Positions 18,788 to 27,182 of a stretch of DNA of 64,000 nucleotides are shown here, one piece after another (the first letter of the stretch is position 1; every line of letters starts with the position of its first letter). A program made the translations under genes and the position numbers. A model generated the notes under the pieces. That model was not told where the DNA came from, ran no database searches, and saw only the letters and a program-made list of their open reading frames with translations. The stretch lies in NCBI RefSeq assembly GCF_000949295.1, contig NZ_JXYS01000027.1, positions 29,795 through 93,794 of the forward strand, read 5' to 3'. The DNA comes from Acidithrix ferrooxidans. Its GTDB lineage: Bacteria; Actinomycetota; Acidimicrobiia; Acidimicrobiales; Acidimicrobiaceae.

Positions 18788-18885
18788 CAAAACTTCCATT
18801 CGATTGCATCGCTATAGTCTCTTCTGTCTCTTTTATATTTCAGGAGATCTTGGGAACGCGATCCCATTTATATCTTTGTAATCTA

Positions 18886-19848
18886 TTACGATCCGAAGCT
18901 GCTTAGGGTATCTGAGGTTATTTCAGAGGGTTCGTCGTCACTTGGTCCCTTGTCCATCTCGCCCCTATCGAATAGCGTTAGGTTGAACCATAAGACAGCA
19001 ATCCAAAGGATAGCTGCTCCGGCGATGTGAAACTCAACTAGGAGGGCAGGAAGATTACTAAAGTACTGCGTATATCCAATTGCTCCTTGGATTGCCATTA
19101 GCCAAAGCAACGCTCTTCCTCGTTTGAGGACGTTTTCGGGGGCATTGGATTGGTGCAGGAGAAACAACATGGCGAGGGTTAAGCCGATTAGAAAGAGCAC
19201 ACCGTCAGCGTGGAGTTGAGCAACGTCGCGTAGCGGAAATGGCAGTCGCTTAGCTAGAGGGCTACCTGAATGCGGCCCTGAACCTGTGACGGCTGTTCCA
19301 ATTACCAAAACAAAGGTAAGAGCACCCAGGATGATTCTTCCAAGCCACATTACCTCTTTGGTCACAACTCTGGTTGGCTTATCTTGCGATCCGCTAGCCC
19401 TATAGTAGAGAATTATCGCGTCGAGCACACAGACGAGAGAGAGCAAGAAGTGGGCCATTACAAAGGGGGGTGCGAGCTTTTCTAGAACGGTTATCCCTCC
19501 CAGGACAACCTGAGCCAAAAGGCCGCCGACCATTCCCATTGATAGCCATGCAAGGTCGCGACGAAATGGCTTTCTGAAGAAGGCTGCTGCTGTAGCTATC
19601 ATCACCGCTACTGTCAGAAATATCGTCACGATCCTATTGGTAAATTCGACCATTGGGTGAAATGAAAATTGAGCCACTAGCTGGTTACCTTGACAATTGG
19701 GCCAAGTCGGACACCCTAATCCAGACTGAGTCAACCGGACTGCTCCACCTGAGACAATTATCAGAGAGAGGCCGATTAGGGCGAAAAAGGACAGTTTTTT
19801 ATAAAGTTCCGGAGAAACTTTCCACTCAGTTAGCCATTTTTTCAACAC
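18886..19848 (-). CDS. ctaA: Heme A synthase (COX15/CtaA family)
   Basis: A membrane monooxygenase that oxidises the C8 methyl of heme O to give heme A for cytochrome oxidases. The 320 residues hold about eight membrane helices. Family marks include SGGAVRLTQSGLGCPTWPNCQG (with the paired cysteines of the first loop), FHPMVEFTNRIVT and VVLGGITVLEKLAPPFVMAHFL. Later histidines in VAQLHADG and VEFHIAGA are suitable heme ligands. It implies an aerobic aa3-type oxidase. The gene is transcribed away from the ABC exporter but has its own upstream gap. Confidence 0.92.
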   Translation of the reverse strand: MLKKWLTEWKVSPELYKKLSFFALIGLSLIIVSGGAVRLTQSGLGCPTWPNCQGNQLVAQFSFHPMVEFTNRIVTIFLTVAVMIATAAAFFRKPFRRDLAWLSMGMVGGLLAQVVLGGITVLEKLAPPFVMAHFLLSLVCVLDAIILYYRASGSQDKPTRVVTKEVMWLGRIILGALTFVLVIGTAVTGSGPHSGSPLAKRLPFPLRDVAQLHADGVLFLIGLTLAMLFLLHQSNAPENVLKRGRALLWLMAIQGAIGYTQYFSNLPALLVEFHIAGAAILWIAVLWFNLTLFDRGEMDKGPSDDEPSEITSDTLSSFGS

Positions 19849-20235
19849 ACCTTAAAGGCTAAACCATTTTTGGCCCTTTGGTACATCGTCTCCCCAAACC
19901 TCAACAAGGTTCCCGTGGTGGATCGACTTTAGATAGATCGTCATTTACTAGAAAGGGCCGCATGTGAGTGACGCCGGCACCGCCAAAGTTATTTTTGACC
20001 TACTTGTTTGCCCAGTGATCGTTAGGTAGTCTTTGTTTGTCTTTTGAGACTTTGGTTGCAGTTGGTTTTATTGATCTTTAATTTACTGGAATGTACTGGA
20101 TCTGCTGGCCCGCTCTATTGGTCCGTGTGGCGTTGGTCTAACTCGACTGCCCCCAAAAAAGCATAGGCCTTTGATCTCTTTGGGGGTTTTGTGAGTTTTT
20201 GGGTGATTGCGTTAAACAAAATAAGTAGCCGTGGT
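19849..20235. other. Intergenic stretch (387 bp) with one terminator
   Basis: The gap lies between the ABC permease and ctaA, both on the minus strand. Apart from the hairpin at 20150-20186 nothing is seen. The ctaA promoter should lie in the part nearest 19849. Confidence 0.55.
20150..20186. terminator. Hairpin terminator beyond the ABC permease gene
   Basis: CCCCCAAA (20150-20157) pairs with TTTGGGGG (20179-20186). TTTT follows directly on the plus strand, and on the minus strand it lies about 50 bases after the permease stop. It is probably the end of the exporter operon; the T-run orientation would also stop plus-strand transcription. Confidence 0.6.
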
Positions 20236-20964
20236 TTATTCGTATTTGAAGAGTTTAATTGCTAAGGCAGGAGCACCAATTGCCCAAATGGCTAGAGTTA
20301 TCCAGGCACCGAGGGTCCCGCTCACCCCGTTTGTTGTGGTGGAAAAGAGAAGGTGCGCGCTTGCATATGCGGGGAGTATTTTAGCTAGGTCGGCAAGTGG
20401 AGATGGAAGCAAGGTAACTGGAATAATCATTCCACCAAAAAACAATAGGAATAGGAATGTGCCATTTGCTGCTCCTAATACGCCTTCAGAACTCAATCGG
20501 CCTGCCATGATTAATCCAATTCCAGCAAACGTAGCGCTGCTCAATATTACCGCGATTACAAATTCTGCGATGTTCATGGAGGGGCTCCAAGAAAGGCCGA
20601 TGCCCAACGCCAAGATTAGAACGATTTGAATTGCCTCGATTACCCCTACTGCAGTAATCTTCGCGCCAAGGAGACTGCTGCGCGAAAGCGGGGTTGTTCC
20701 TAAGCGCTTTAGAACCCCGTAGCTGCGCTCAACACCGGTCGCGATCCCCAGAGAGACCATGCCGGTTGCCATGATTGCTATTGCTATCGTGCCGGGGACC
20801 AAAAAGTTGATTCGGCTTGAGCCCATATAAGAGATCTTGAGGATCTTCGCGAATGCAATTAGGGCAAGTAGTGGTATGAAAAAAGTTACAAGCAACGATT
20901 CATATTGTGTTAGAGCTAGTTTTATCTCTGCTCTTGCCTGAGACTTATAGGGATGCCCTGTCAA
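20236..20964 (-). CDS. ABC-2 type transporter permease
   Basis: A 242-residue membrane protein of the ABC-2 exporter class with about six membrane helices. A short cytoplasmic N-terminus is followed by LLVTFFIPLLALIAFAKIL. The segment LGIATGVERSYGVLKRLGTTPLSRSSLLGAK is the conserved cytoplasmic loop of these permeases (ERxxGxLKRLxxTPL). It pairs with the ATP-binding subunit about 320 bases upstream on the same strand, with a 15-bp repeat array between them. Likely an exporter of lipids, drugs or peptides; the substrate is unknown. Confidence 0.88.
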   Translation of the reverse strand: MTGHPYKSQARAEIKLALTQYESLLVTFFIPLLALIAFAKILKISYMGSSRINFLVPGTIAIAIMATGMVSLGIATGVERSYGVLKRLGTTPLSRSSLLGAKITAVGVIEAIQIVLILALGIGLSWSPSMNIAEFVIAVILSSATFAGIGLIMAGRLSSEGVLGAANGTFLFLLFFGGMIIPVTLLPSPLADLAKILPAYASAHLLFSTTTNGVSGTLGAWITLAIWAIGAPALAIKLFKYE

Positions 20965-21070
20965 TTGTTATCTCTCCTAAATACTTTGTATTGGTTGTTT
21001 ATGATTTTTTATTTCTGGGCTCGTAGGATCGAATTGGCTTCTAGCTAAGGACAGCCCCTTGTCTGGCCCA

Positions 21071-21199
21071 TCGATCATTGGATAATCGATCATTGGATAA
21101 TCGATCATTGGATAATCGATCATTGGATAATCGATCACTGGATAATCGATCATTGGATAATCGATCATTGGATAATCGATCACTGGATAATCGATCATT
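21071..21199. repeat. Tandem array, eight 15-bp units plus a partial, inside the ABC operon
   Basis: The unit is TCGATCATTGGATAA; copies five and eight carry CACTG in place of CATTG, and a partial copy closes the array. It fills the gap between the ABC ATPase stop (21288) and the permease start (20964), so it would be transcribed within the operon. Open frames on both strands result from the 15-base period. Confidence 0.95.
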
Positions 21200-21287
21200 T
21201 GTCCATGGGTTAGAACCTGGTCGATTTGTCTTGATCTTTCGCGCTAGATGCACCAGATAAAGATTAGATCGCGCCAGATTACATTAC

Positions 21288-22241
21288 CTAGGATCGCCTT
21301 CGTCTTCTTTTTGATTGGTTAGCGTTATCACTATTGGCTTCGAGGTGGTCGGTTAGCCCGATAAAGACCTCTTCGAGTGAGGACTTTCCAGCATTTAGCT
21401 CTTTTATCTCCACATTCAACTGCGAGATTGCCGAGGTTAGTAGTGATATGACCGAAGGGGAAGCCGAGGGATCGACTGAATATGAGAGATCTTCGAGCTC
21501 AGTTACCTCCGCGCCTATCTTGGCTGAGATCTCGGCCACATCGATGCTTTTGGAGAGGCGAAAGGTGATCGCACTTTTTCCGTATCTCTCCCGTAACTGC
21601 TCGGCGCTTCCTTTTGCAACTACCTCTCCGGTGTCTATGACGACTATCTCATCGCAGATGCGCTCTGCCTCGATCAATTCATGTGTGGTGAGCAATATGG
21701 CAGCCCCCTGACTTGCATATGTCGATATCGCTTGTCGAATCAGCCCTTTCCCGCCTGCATCTACCCCAGCTGTTGGCTCATCCAAAAAGAGCACTTTAGG
21801 CCTTCCAATTAGGGCCAAAGCGAGGCTGAGTCGTTGGCGCTCGCCACCTGAAAGATGCCTATATGGGGTTTTTTGGGCGCGAGAGAGGTCGGTCAGCCTT
21901 ATGAGCTCTTCAACTGGGATCGGATCGTCATAATATCCGAAATAGAGTTTTAGAACCTCGAGAGGTGACATTCTTGGGTAGACGCCTCCATTTTGCAGCA
22001 TCACCCCCACCAAAGGCAATAGTTTTTTGCGATCTTGAATTGGATCTAGACCGAGGATTGTGATTTTACCTTTGGCAATGGGTCGATACCCTTCGATCGC
22101 CTCGATAGTGGAGGTCTTGCCAGCTCCATTTCTGCCCAAGACTCCTATAACCTGACCAGCGTTTACTTCGAGGCTTATCCCTCGGACCGCTTCTTTGCTT
22201 GCATATGAGACCCAAAGGTCATTAACTTCGATTGTTGACAC
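21288..22241 (-). CDS. ABC transporter ATP-binding protein
   Basis: The 317-residue ATPase partner of the ABC-2 permease downstream. Seen: Walker A GRNGAGKTS, Q-loop region VGVMLQNGGVYPRMS, signature LSGGERQRLSLALA, Walker B VLFLDEPTAGVD and the switch histidine in LLTTHELIEAE. A C-terminal extension of about 80 residues ends in a very basic tail (SKRRRRRS). The start lies only 27 bases from the divergent serS start, so the two promoters must overlap each other's genes. Confidence 0.92.
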   Translation of the reverse strand: MSTIEVNDLWVSYASKEAVRGISLEVNAGQVIGVLGRNGAGKTSTIEAIEGYRPIAKGKITILGLDPIQDRKKLLPLVGVMLQNGGVYPRMSPLEVLKLYFGYYDDPIPVEELIRLTDLSRAQKTPYRHLSGGERQRLSLALALIGRPKVLFLDEPTAGVDAGGKGLIRQAISTYASQGAAILLTTHELIEAERICDEIVVIDTGEVVAKGSAEQLRERYGKSAITFRLSKSIDVAEISAKIGAEVTELEDLSYSVDPSASPSVISLLTSAISQLNVEIKELNAGKSSLEEVFIGLTDHLEANSDNANQSKRRRRRS

Positions 22242-22268
22242 GTTAATAGAAGCTAGCCTTTACTTTTG

Positions 22269-23579
22269 ATGATCGACATTCGAGCGCTAAGAGAAAATCC
22301 CAACGAGACAAAAGAATTGCTCTCGCGACGTGGAATAGATACAGCTGTAGTAGACGAATTGCTAGAGATAGATTTAAGGTTGCGAAGTTCAGTTTCCAAG
22401 AGAGACTCCCTTCGCGCTGTGATCAATGACCTCTCTCGAAGCGTCGCAGAGGCTTATAGGCAAAAAGAGACCGCCCTCGCACAAGAGCTGAAAGAAAAGT
22501 CAAAAGCACATGGTGAGGCCCTAGAGGAGCTTTCTAAGGAGGTCTCAGAGCTTGAAAACGCTCGACGGGACCTTTGGCTGGTTATCCCAAACGTTCCATC
22601 ACTTGATACCCCAATTGGCCAAGGCGAGAAAGACAATGTAATCCTTCGATATTGGAGTCCAAAGACGGGCCATTCCACTGTAGAGGTGGACCTTGATTAT
22701 GAGCCAGCTCAAAAGGTTCCACATTGGGAGATTGGGGCTGCGCTGGGAATTTTGGACCTTGAAAGAGCTGCAAAATTGTCGGGGAGTATGTTTCCAATGT
22801 ACAAGGGAGCAGGTGCACGCATGTTGCGTGCCTTAACCTCCTTTGCTCTTGATGCTCATAGCGATGCCTTTTTAGAGGTCCGACCCCCGACTTTCGTCAA
22901 ACGAGAGACCATGGTCTCAACTGGCCATCTACCCAAATTTGCTGAAGATGCTTATCAAATGGAGCGAGACGATCTTTGGGCCATTCCAACGGCTGAGGTC
23001 CCACTTACCTCAATGGCACGCGATGAGATACTTCCAAGTGAAGAACTCCCAATTCGAATGACGGCTGCGACCCCATGTTTTCGACGCGAAGCTGGCTCGG
23101 CTGGTCGAGATACCCGAGGACTCTTGCGTCTTCATGAATTCGATAAGGTTGAACTTATGGTCTATTCGAACCCAAAGGATAGCCAAGGGGTCTTTATGGA
23201 TATGTTGCGACGAGCCGAGGGTATCCTGCAATCTCTTGGGTTGACCTATCGAGTCTTAGACCTATGCACAGGTGACATAGGCGCTTCGGCCAAGAGGACC
23301 TTCGACTTAGAGGCTTATTCCCCGGGCGTTGGCCGTTGGTTAGAGGTCTCCTCGGTCTCATGGTTCGGTGACTATCAAGCTCGTAGGGCAAATATACGCT
23401 TTAGGGATGCTTCGACCAACGAGGTTTCCTATGTCGATACCTTGAATGGGTCGGCTCTAGCGTGGGCCAGAGTCTTTGCGGTGCTGATAGAGACTTATAG
23501 AAATCAGGACGAGAGTGTTACAATACCGCTCGTTTTGGTGCCATACATGGGCGGAATTCAAAACATTGTCCCAAAATAG
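22269..23579 (+). CDS. serS: Seryl-tRNA synthetase
   Basis: Charges tRNA-Ser. The product starts MIDIRALRENP, typical of SerRS, so ATG 22269 is chosen over the TTG immediately before it. Residues 1-110 form the coiled-coil tRNA-binding arm. The class II catalytic domain shows motif 2 FRREAGSAGRDTRGLLRLHEF and motif 3 NGSALAWARVFAVLIE. Also seen: ISIPTAEVPLTS-like IPTAEVPLTSMA and GDIGASAKRTFDLEA. The 436-residue length is normal. No ribosome site precedes the ATG, suggesting a leaderless or near-leaderless message. Confidence 0.95.
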   Translation: MIDIRALRENPNETKELLSRRGIDTAVVDELLEIDLRLRSSVSKRDSLRAVINDLSRSVAEAYRQKETALAQELKEKSKAHGEALEELSKEVSELENARRDLWLVIPNVPSLDTPIGQGEKDNVILRYWSPKTGHSTVEVDLDYEPAQKVPHWEIGAALGILDLERAAKLSGSMFPMYKGAGARMLRALTSFALDAHSDAFLEVRPPTFVKRETMVSTGHLPKFAEDAYQMERDDLWAIPTAEVPLTSMARDEILPSEELPIRMTAATPCFRREAGSAGRDTRGLLRLHEFDKVELMVYSNPKDSQGVFMDMLRRAEGILQSLGLTYRVLDLCTGDIGASAKRTFDLEAYSPGVGRWLEVSSVSWFGDYQARRANIRFRDASTNEVSYVDTLNGSALAWARVFAVLIETYRNQDESVTIPLVLVPYMGGIQNIVPK

Positions 23580-23625
23580 CCCTTTCAGTTTGAGCTAAGC
23601 GCGAATTCGCGATAGTTTTTATGAC

Positions 23626-23754
23626 GTGAATATGGCACAGATAATGTTTTCTATTGGTCTAGGAGTGGTAAGCCTCAGCGTTGTTGGCTTTGCTCTCTTT
23701 GTAGTATCCACCACTATGTGGGGAGACAAGTGGATTCGGAGGTCCCCAAAATGA
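23626..23754 (+). CDS. Small single-pass membrane peptide upstream of sdhC
   Basis: A 42-codon frame starting at GTG 23626 (or ATG 23632). It encodes a hydrophobic stretch (IGLGVVSLSVVGFALFVV) followed by a basic tail WGDKWIRRSPK, the profile of a one-helix membrane peptide with a positive cytoplasmic end. Its stop overlaps the sdhC start in an ATGA arrangement, which argues for translation and co-expression with sdhC. I do not recognise a family. It could be an accessory subunit of the succinate dehydrogenase membrane part. A CGCGAATTCGCG palindrome lies 14 bases before the start. Confidence 0.5.
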   Translation: MNMAQIMFSIGLGVVSLSVVGFALFVVSTTMWGDKWIRRSPK

Positions 23755-24128
23755 GTTCCGGCTCGACTATGTATAAGGGCAAGACGGGTCAATGGGCCTT
23801 TGTTTTGCATCGAGTAACTGGCTTTTTGGTCTTGATGTTTATTCTTTTGCATGTAATAGACATCTCAACCATCAACTATCCGAGTATCTACAATTCGATT
23901 CATCGACTTTATGGCAACGTGGTTTTACGTACCTTTGAAGTTGGTCTTCTCTTTGGTCTTCTATATCATGCTCTCAATGGGTTGCGCGTTATCATGATTG
24001 ACTTTTTCCCGGGTGCGATCAAGAATGAGAAAAGAGTATTTGTCGGGATCTTATCTTTATCTCTCTTACTAACAGTTGTTGGGGGCGTTATTATTTTGAG
24101 GCCATTCTTTACAGGGAGTGTGGGCTGA
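23751..24128 (+). CDS. sdhC: Succinate dehydrogenase cytochrome b subunit (SdhC)
   Basis: A membrane anchor of succinate:quinone oxidoreductase. The start ATG 23751 is preceded by GGAGG (23737) and overlaps the upstream small frame. The 125 residues include WAFVLHRVTGFLVLMFILLHVIDI and LLYHALNGLRVIMIDF, which contain the Ser/Arg-His region and the heme-ligand histidines of SdhC, with three membrane helices. An extended GTG start at 23718 would only add residues encoded in the overlapping small gene. sdhD follows after one base; sdhA and sdhB are not here. Confidence 0.88.
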   Translation: MSSGSTMYKGKTGQWAFVLHRVTGFLVLMFILLHVIDISTINYPSIYNSIHRLYGNVVLRTFEVGLLFGLLYHALNGLRVIMIDFFPGAIKNEKRVFVGILSLSLLLTVVGGVIILRPFFTGSVG

Positions 24129-24129
24129 T

Positions 24130-24540
24130 ATGGTAGTTAGACCGATGAACGACGCATCCCAAGGTTCTAGTTCAACGCCTCGTCGTCGATCAAAGCAGAA
24201 CTTCGAGACTTGGTCTTGGTTCTTCATGAGAATCTCCGGCCTTGTCCTTTTCTTTTTGGCATTGATTCATTTTTCCCTGACGCACATCTTTACCGATGTC
24301 ACTCAGACCACCGTCGCATTTGTGGCCAAGCGTTGGTCCAATCCGCTTTGGAGAGTCTTTGACTGGCTCTTGCTGGCACTTGGTCTTCTTCACGGTAATA
24401 ATGGGCTTCGTTTTATTATGGATGACTACATTCGCACTCCAAGGCGCAGAGCCTTTACAAAGGCGGCCATCTACTCCCTCTCATTTGCACTCTTTGTTCT
24501 TGGTACGATCACCATAGTGACCTATAAAGGTACCTTGTAG
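24130..24540 (+). CDS. sdhD: Succinate dehydrogenase hydrophobic membrane anchor subunit (SdhD)
   Basis: The second membrane anchor, partner of SdhC. The start ATG 24130 lies one base after the sdhC stop; a GTG at 24118 is also in frame. About 136 residues contain three helices, with WSWFFMRISGLVLFFLALIHF, LLLALGLLHGNNGLRFIMDDY and a last helix near FALFVLGTITIV. The histidine in GLLHGNNGLR suits heme ligation. The catalytic subunits SdhA and SdhB, which usually follow, are missing; the next gene is an unrelated secreted protein, so they must be encoded elsewhere. Confidence 0.82.
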   Translation: MVVRPMNDASQGSSSTPRRRSKQNFETWSWFFMRISGLVLFFLALIHFSLTHIFTDVTQTTVAFVAKRWSNPLWRVFDWLLLALGLLHGNNGLRFIMDDYIRTPRRRAFTKAAIYSLSFALFVLGTITIVTYKGTL

Positions 24541-24677
24541 AGAGAAATTTTTAGCTAATTTTAATCCGGGTGTTTTGAATTTAGATTCGGTGGCTAATCT
24601 ATTGCGTGACAAATTGCGTAGAAAGCCCCGAATACTTCTTCGGAGGCGGGTAATGATTAGCTAAAAGTGGGAAAAGA

Positions 24678-26426
24678 ATGCGACGTTTATTCGACTTCAA
24701 CCGTGGCCGTGGCTTGGTAAGCCTGCTAGCTCTCCTAGCTTTTTTAAGTATTGGCCAAGCCACGGGTTCGATCAGTCTTTTAGGCAGTTCATCCTTGTCT
24801 GGAAACTCGTCTGGTAACTCGTCTAGTAACTTATCTAGCAACGCTGGGCATTCGACCTTTAACTTCTCAAAGCTTGCCACGGCCAAGGTTTCAACCACGG
24901 TTGCAGGTGCAATTCCTACCTACGACCTGGTTGGTGCTAACGGTGGAATCTACACCTTCGGTAATGCAGGCTTCTACGGCTCTACTGGAAATATAACTCT
25001 CAATAAACCGATCGTTGGAATGGCTTCTACTCCAGATGGCAAGGGCTATTGGTTGGTTGCTTCAGATGGCGGAATCTTCACCTTTGGTGACGCCACCTAC
25101 TACGGCTCTACTGGAAATATAACTCTCAATAAGCCGATCGTTGGAATGGCTGCTACCCCAGATGGCAAGGGCTATTGGTTGGTTGCTTCAGATGGCGGAA
25201 TCTTCACCTTTGGTGACGCCGCCTTCTACGGCTCCACCGGAAATATCGCTCTCAATAAGCCGATCGTTGGAATGGCTTCTACTCCAGATGGCAAGGGCTA
25301 TTGGTTGGTTGCTTCAGATGGCGGAATCTTCACCTTTGGTGACGCCGCCTTCTACGGCTCCACCGGAAATATCGCTCTCAATAAGCCGATCGTTGGAATG
25401 GCTGCTACTCCAGATGGCAAGGGCTATTGGTTGGTTGCCTCAGATGGTGGAATCTTCACCTTTGGTGACGCGGTGTTCTACGGTTCCACTGGAAATATAA
25501 CTCTCAATAAGCCGATCGTTGGAATGGCTGCAGATCCAACAACAGGAGGCTATTGGTTGGTTGCCTCAGATGGTGGAATCTTCAGTTTTAATGCGCCCTA
25601 TATTGGCTCTGAAGGCGGAACGTCGCTTAATGCTGCGATCGTTGGGATCTCCTCTACGGGATCTCTCGATCCATATACAACCGGTGCCACGGGCGTTGAT
25701 CTCTCCGCCTTTCAATGTGTGGGTTCAACTCCTGGTGGACCAAGTGCGTTAGCGTCTGTTCCGACTACCGGTGTTGGTGTAGTTGGTGCTTACTTTGACT
25801 CGGACCCCCAAGGATTTGGTGGCACTCTTTCTAATGCCATGACCACCAATCCTTGTTTAGCTTCTGAGGTCTCACTTTTAAAGAATGAAGGTGCGACGGT
25901 TTCACTATTCGCTCCGCTTTGGTCGGCCCCTTCTCAAATCGTTGACCCTACGAATACTCTTAGTGGACCGGAAGCCTCTTGTGCTGCAAATGTCGCGAAT
26001 CCCTCAGCGATAAATTGTCAATCTTACAACTGGGGCTGGAATTTAATGAGTGCTGGTGTTGCTTGGGCGAATTCCCAGGGGGTCAACTCTCCGCTCTGGT
26101 GGGTTGATGTCGAGTATGGAACGCCGGGACTTTGGGGGACTAATACTATTGCCAATCAAAATGTAATTGCGGGCGCCTTGGCCTACCTAGCATCGACCGG
26201 TCATCAAAGTGGGATCTACTCAACCGCATATCAATTTCACATAATTGCTGGTAGTTATTCACCCGGAGTTCCAACTTGGATTGCTGGAGCCTCTGGCTCT
26301 TCCTACTGCACCGATCCAACCAAGCAATTTGGGGGTGGGCCAGTTTGGCTGTTGCAGACGTCCTACGTCAATGCTTCGGGGGTCAATGGCTCGCCGCGTC
26401 AGATAGATGGCGATACTGCTTGCTAG
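24678..26426 (+). CDS. Secreted protein: beta-propeller-like repeats plus glycoside hydrolase 25/DUF1906-like domain
   Basis: A 582-residue exported protein. An N-terminal signal (basic start, then LVSLLALLAFLSIG) leads to a Ser/Asn-rich linker. From about residue 90 to 325 there are six repeats of about 42 residues of the type GMAATPDGKGYWLVASDGG / IFTFGDAxFYGSTGN, an actinobacterial extracellular repeat. The C-terminal 250 residues look like a TIM-barrel glycosidase-like domain: TGVDLSAFQC, SPLWWVDVEYG (acidic pair), HQSGIYSTAYQF, PTWIAGASG and a final QIDGD. A cell-wall or surface-polysaccharide target is likely but not proven. Confidence 0.82.
   Translation: MRRLFDFNRGRGLVSLLALLAFLSIGQATGSISLLGSSSLSGNSSGNSSSNLSSNAGHSTFNFSKLATAKVSTTVAGAIPTYDLVGANGGIYTFGNAGFYGSTGNITLNKPIVGMASTPDGKGYWLVASDGGIFTFGDATYYGSTGNITLNKPIVGMAATPDGKGYWLVASDGGIFTFGDAAFYGSTGNIALNKPIVGMASTPDGKGYWLVASDGGIFTFGDAAFYGSTGNIALNKPIVGMAATPDGKGYWLVASDGGIFTFGDAVFYGSTGNITLNKPIVGMAADPTTGGYWLVASDGGIFSFNAPYIGSEGGTSLNAAIVGISSTGSLDPYTTGATGVDLSAFQCVGSTPGGPSALASVPTTGVGVVGAYFDSDPQGFGGTLSNAMTTNPCLASEVSLLKNEGATVSLFAPLWSAPSQIVDPTNTLSGPEASCAANVANPSAINCQSYNWGWNLMSAGVAWANSQGVNSPLWWVDVEYGTPGLWGTNTIANQNVIAGALAYLASTGHQSGIYSTAYQFHIIAGSYSPGVPTWIAGASGSSYCTDPTKQFGGGPVWLLQTSYVNASGVNGSPRQIDGDTAC
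24959..25590 (+). repeat. 126-bp tandem repeats within the secreted protein gene
   Basis: Five closely similar 126-base units (42 codons) encode the propeller-like repeats. Units around 25204-25330 and 25330-25456 are almost base-for-base identical, including at silent positions, pointing to recent duplication or gene conversion. The outer copies are more diverged. Confidence 0.85.
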
Positions 26427-26469
26427 AAGAATAGTTTGCTAGTCTTCTGATTTTTAGTTTGATTTTATT

Positions 26470-26521
26470 ATTCTGCCTTAGGTTGCCTTGTATCTAAGGC
26501 AGAATCTGTCTTAGATACAAG
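26470..26521. terminator. Two overlapping, mutually exclusive 12-bp hairpins
   Basis: ATTCTGCCTTAG (26470-26481) pairs perfectly with 26494-26505. CTTGTATCTAAG (26487-26498) pairs perfectly with 26510-26521. Both use 26494-26498, so only one can form at a time. The site lies between convergent genes (stops at 26426 and 26679) and is probably a two-way terminator. Nothing else is seen between 26427 and 26678. Confidence 0.6.
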
Positions 26522-26678
26522 TCTCGTTAGTCTCGAGACCTTTGAGGCTTTTCAACTTGGCCAAAGGACAATCTGTAAAGCGCCTGATGTTTAGGTAGTT
26601 CGCATATGAGCCCGTCTGGGCGCAAATCGGTCGCTATGAGTTAGGGGAGAATCGTCGAATCGAGCTAGAATCGACAAT

Positions 26679-27182
26679 TCAAAGCGTCTCTTCTTCTTGG
26701 GGTTGTTTCGATTTCTCAGTTGAATTATTTTCGTTCCAGCACTTCTGGCAGATCCCCAGAATTGAAAAATGATATGCCCGGATATGAAATCCTAAACGAG
26801 CACTGAGTTCAAGCTCTAAGCGTGCGCTTAGATCCGGTGGTGCCTCTAAGGTAGAGCCGCACGATTCACAGACTAAGTGTTGGTGGAGGTTTTCTGAGAG
26901 ATGATAGATCGCCTTCCCATGGCCAAGGTGTACATGTTCAACGATTCCGATCTCTTCTAGTGTTTCGAGGGCCCGATAGATAGTTGACAGGTGAATCTCT
27001 GAATTGATGGCTCCAACTGCGCTAAAGATCTCTTCTGTGCTAAGGTGCCCATTGGACCGAATGATTGTCTCAAGAACCATCATTCTCGCCGGAGTAACAC
27101 GTGCTCCTGCTGCGCGAATTCGCGCAGCAGGATCTACGGATTCTTTTTCGGAGAAAAGGCTGGCCCTTGAGTCGCTGTTCAT
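26679..27182 (-). CDS. Fur-family metalloregulator
   Basis: A 167-residue metal- or peroxide-responsive repressor. The winged-helix part shows VTPARMMVLETI and HLSTEEIFSAVG ... LSTIYRALETLEEIGIVE, typical of Fur/Zur/PerR. The metal region contains YHLSENLHQHLVCESCG and GICQKCW, giving the two CxxC pairs of the structural zinc site. The subtype (iron, zinc or peroxide) cannot be decided. The start overlaps the response-regulator stop by four bases, so it is co-expressed with the two-component system. A 28-bp perfect palindrome lies inside the gene at 27105-27132. Confidence 0.9.
   Translation of the reverse strand: MNSDSRASLFSEKESVDPAARIRAAGARVTPARMMVLETIIRSNGHLSTEEIFSAVGAINSEIHLSTIYRALETLEEIGIVEHVHLGHGKAIYHLSENLHQHLVCESCGSTLEAPPDLSARLELELSARLGFHIRAYHFSILGICQKCWNENNSTEKSKQPQEEETL

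Noticed and set aside
21071..21199. CRISPR array
   Set aside because: Units are directly adjacent with no spacers and no cas genes occur in the window.
20977..21260. Three frames with MIDYP, DRLSN and LDNRS repeats
   Set aside because: All are readings of the same 15-bp array on both strands; a 15-base period stays open in any frame without a stop in the unit.
24541..24677. Riboswitch upstream of the secreted wall-type protein
   Set aside because: I looked for c-di-AMP and c-di-GMP riboswitch signatures and found none.
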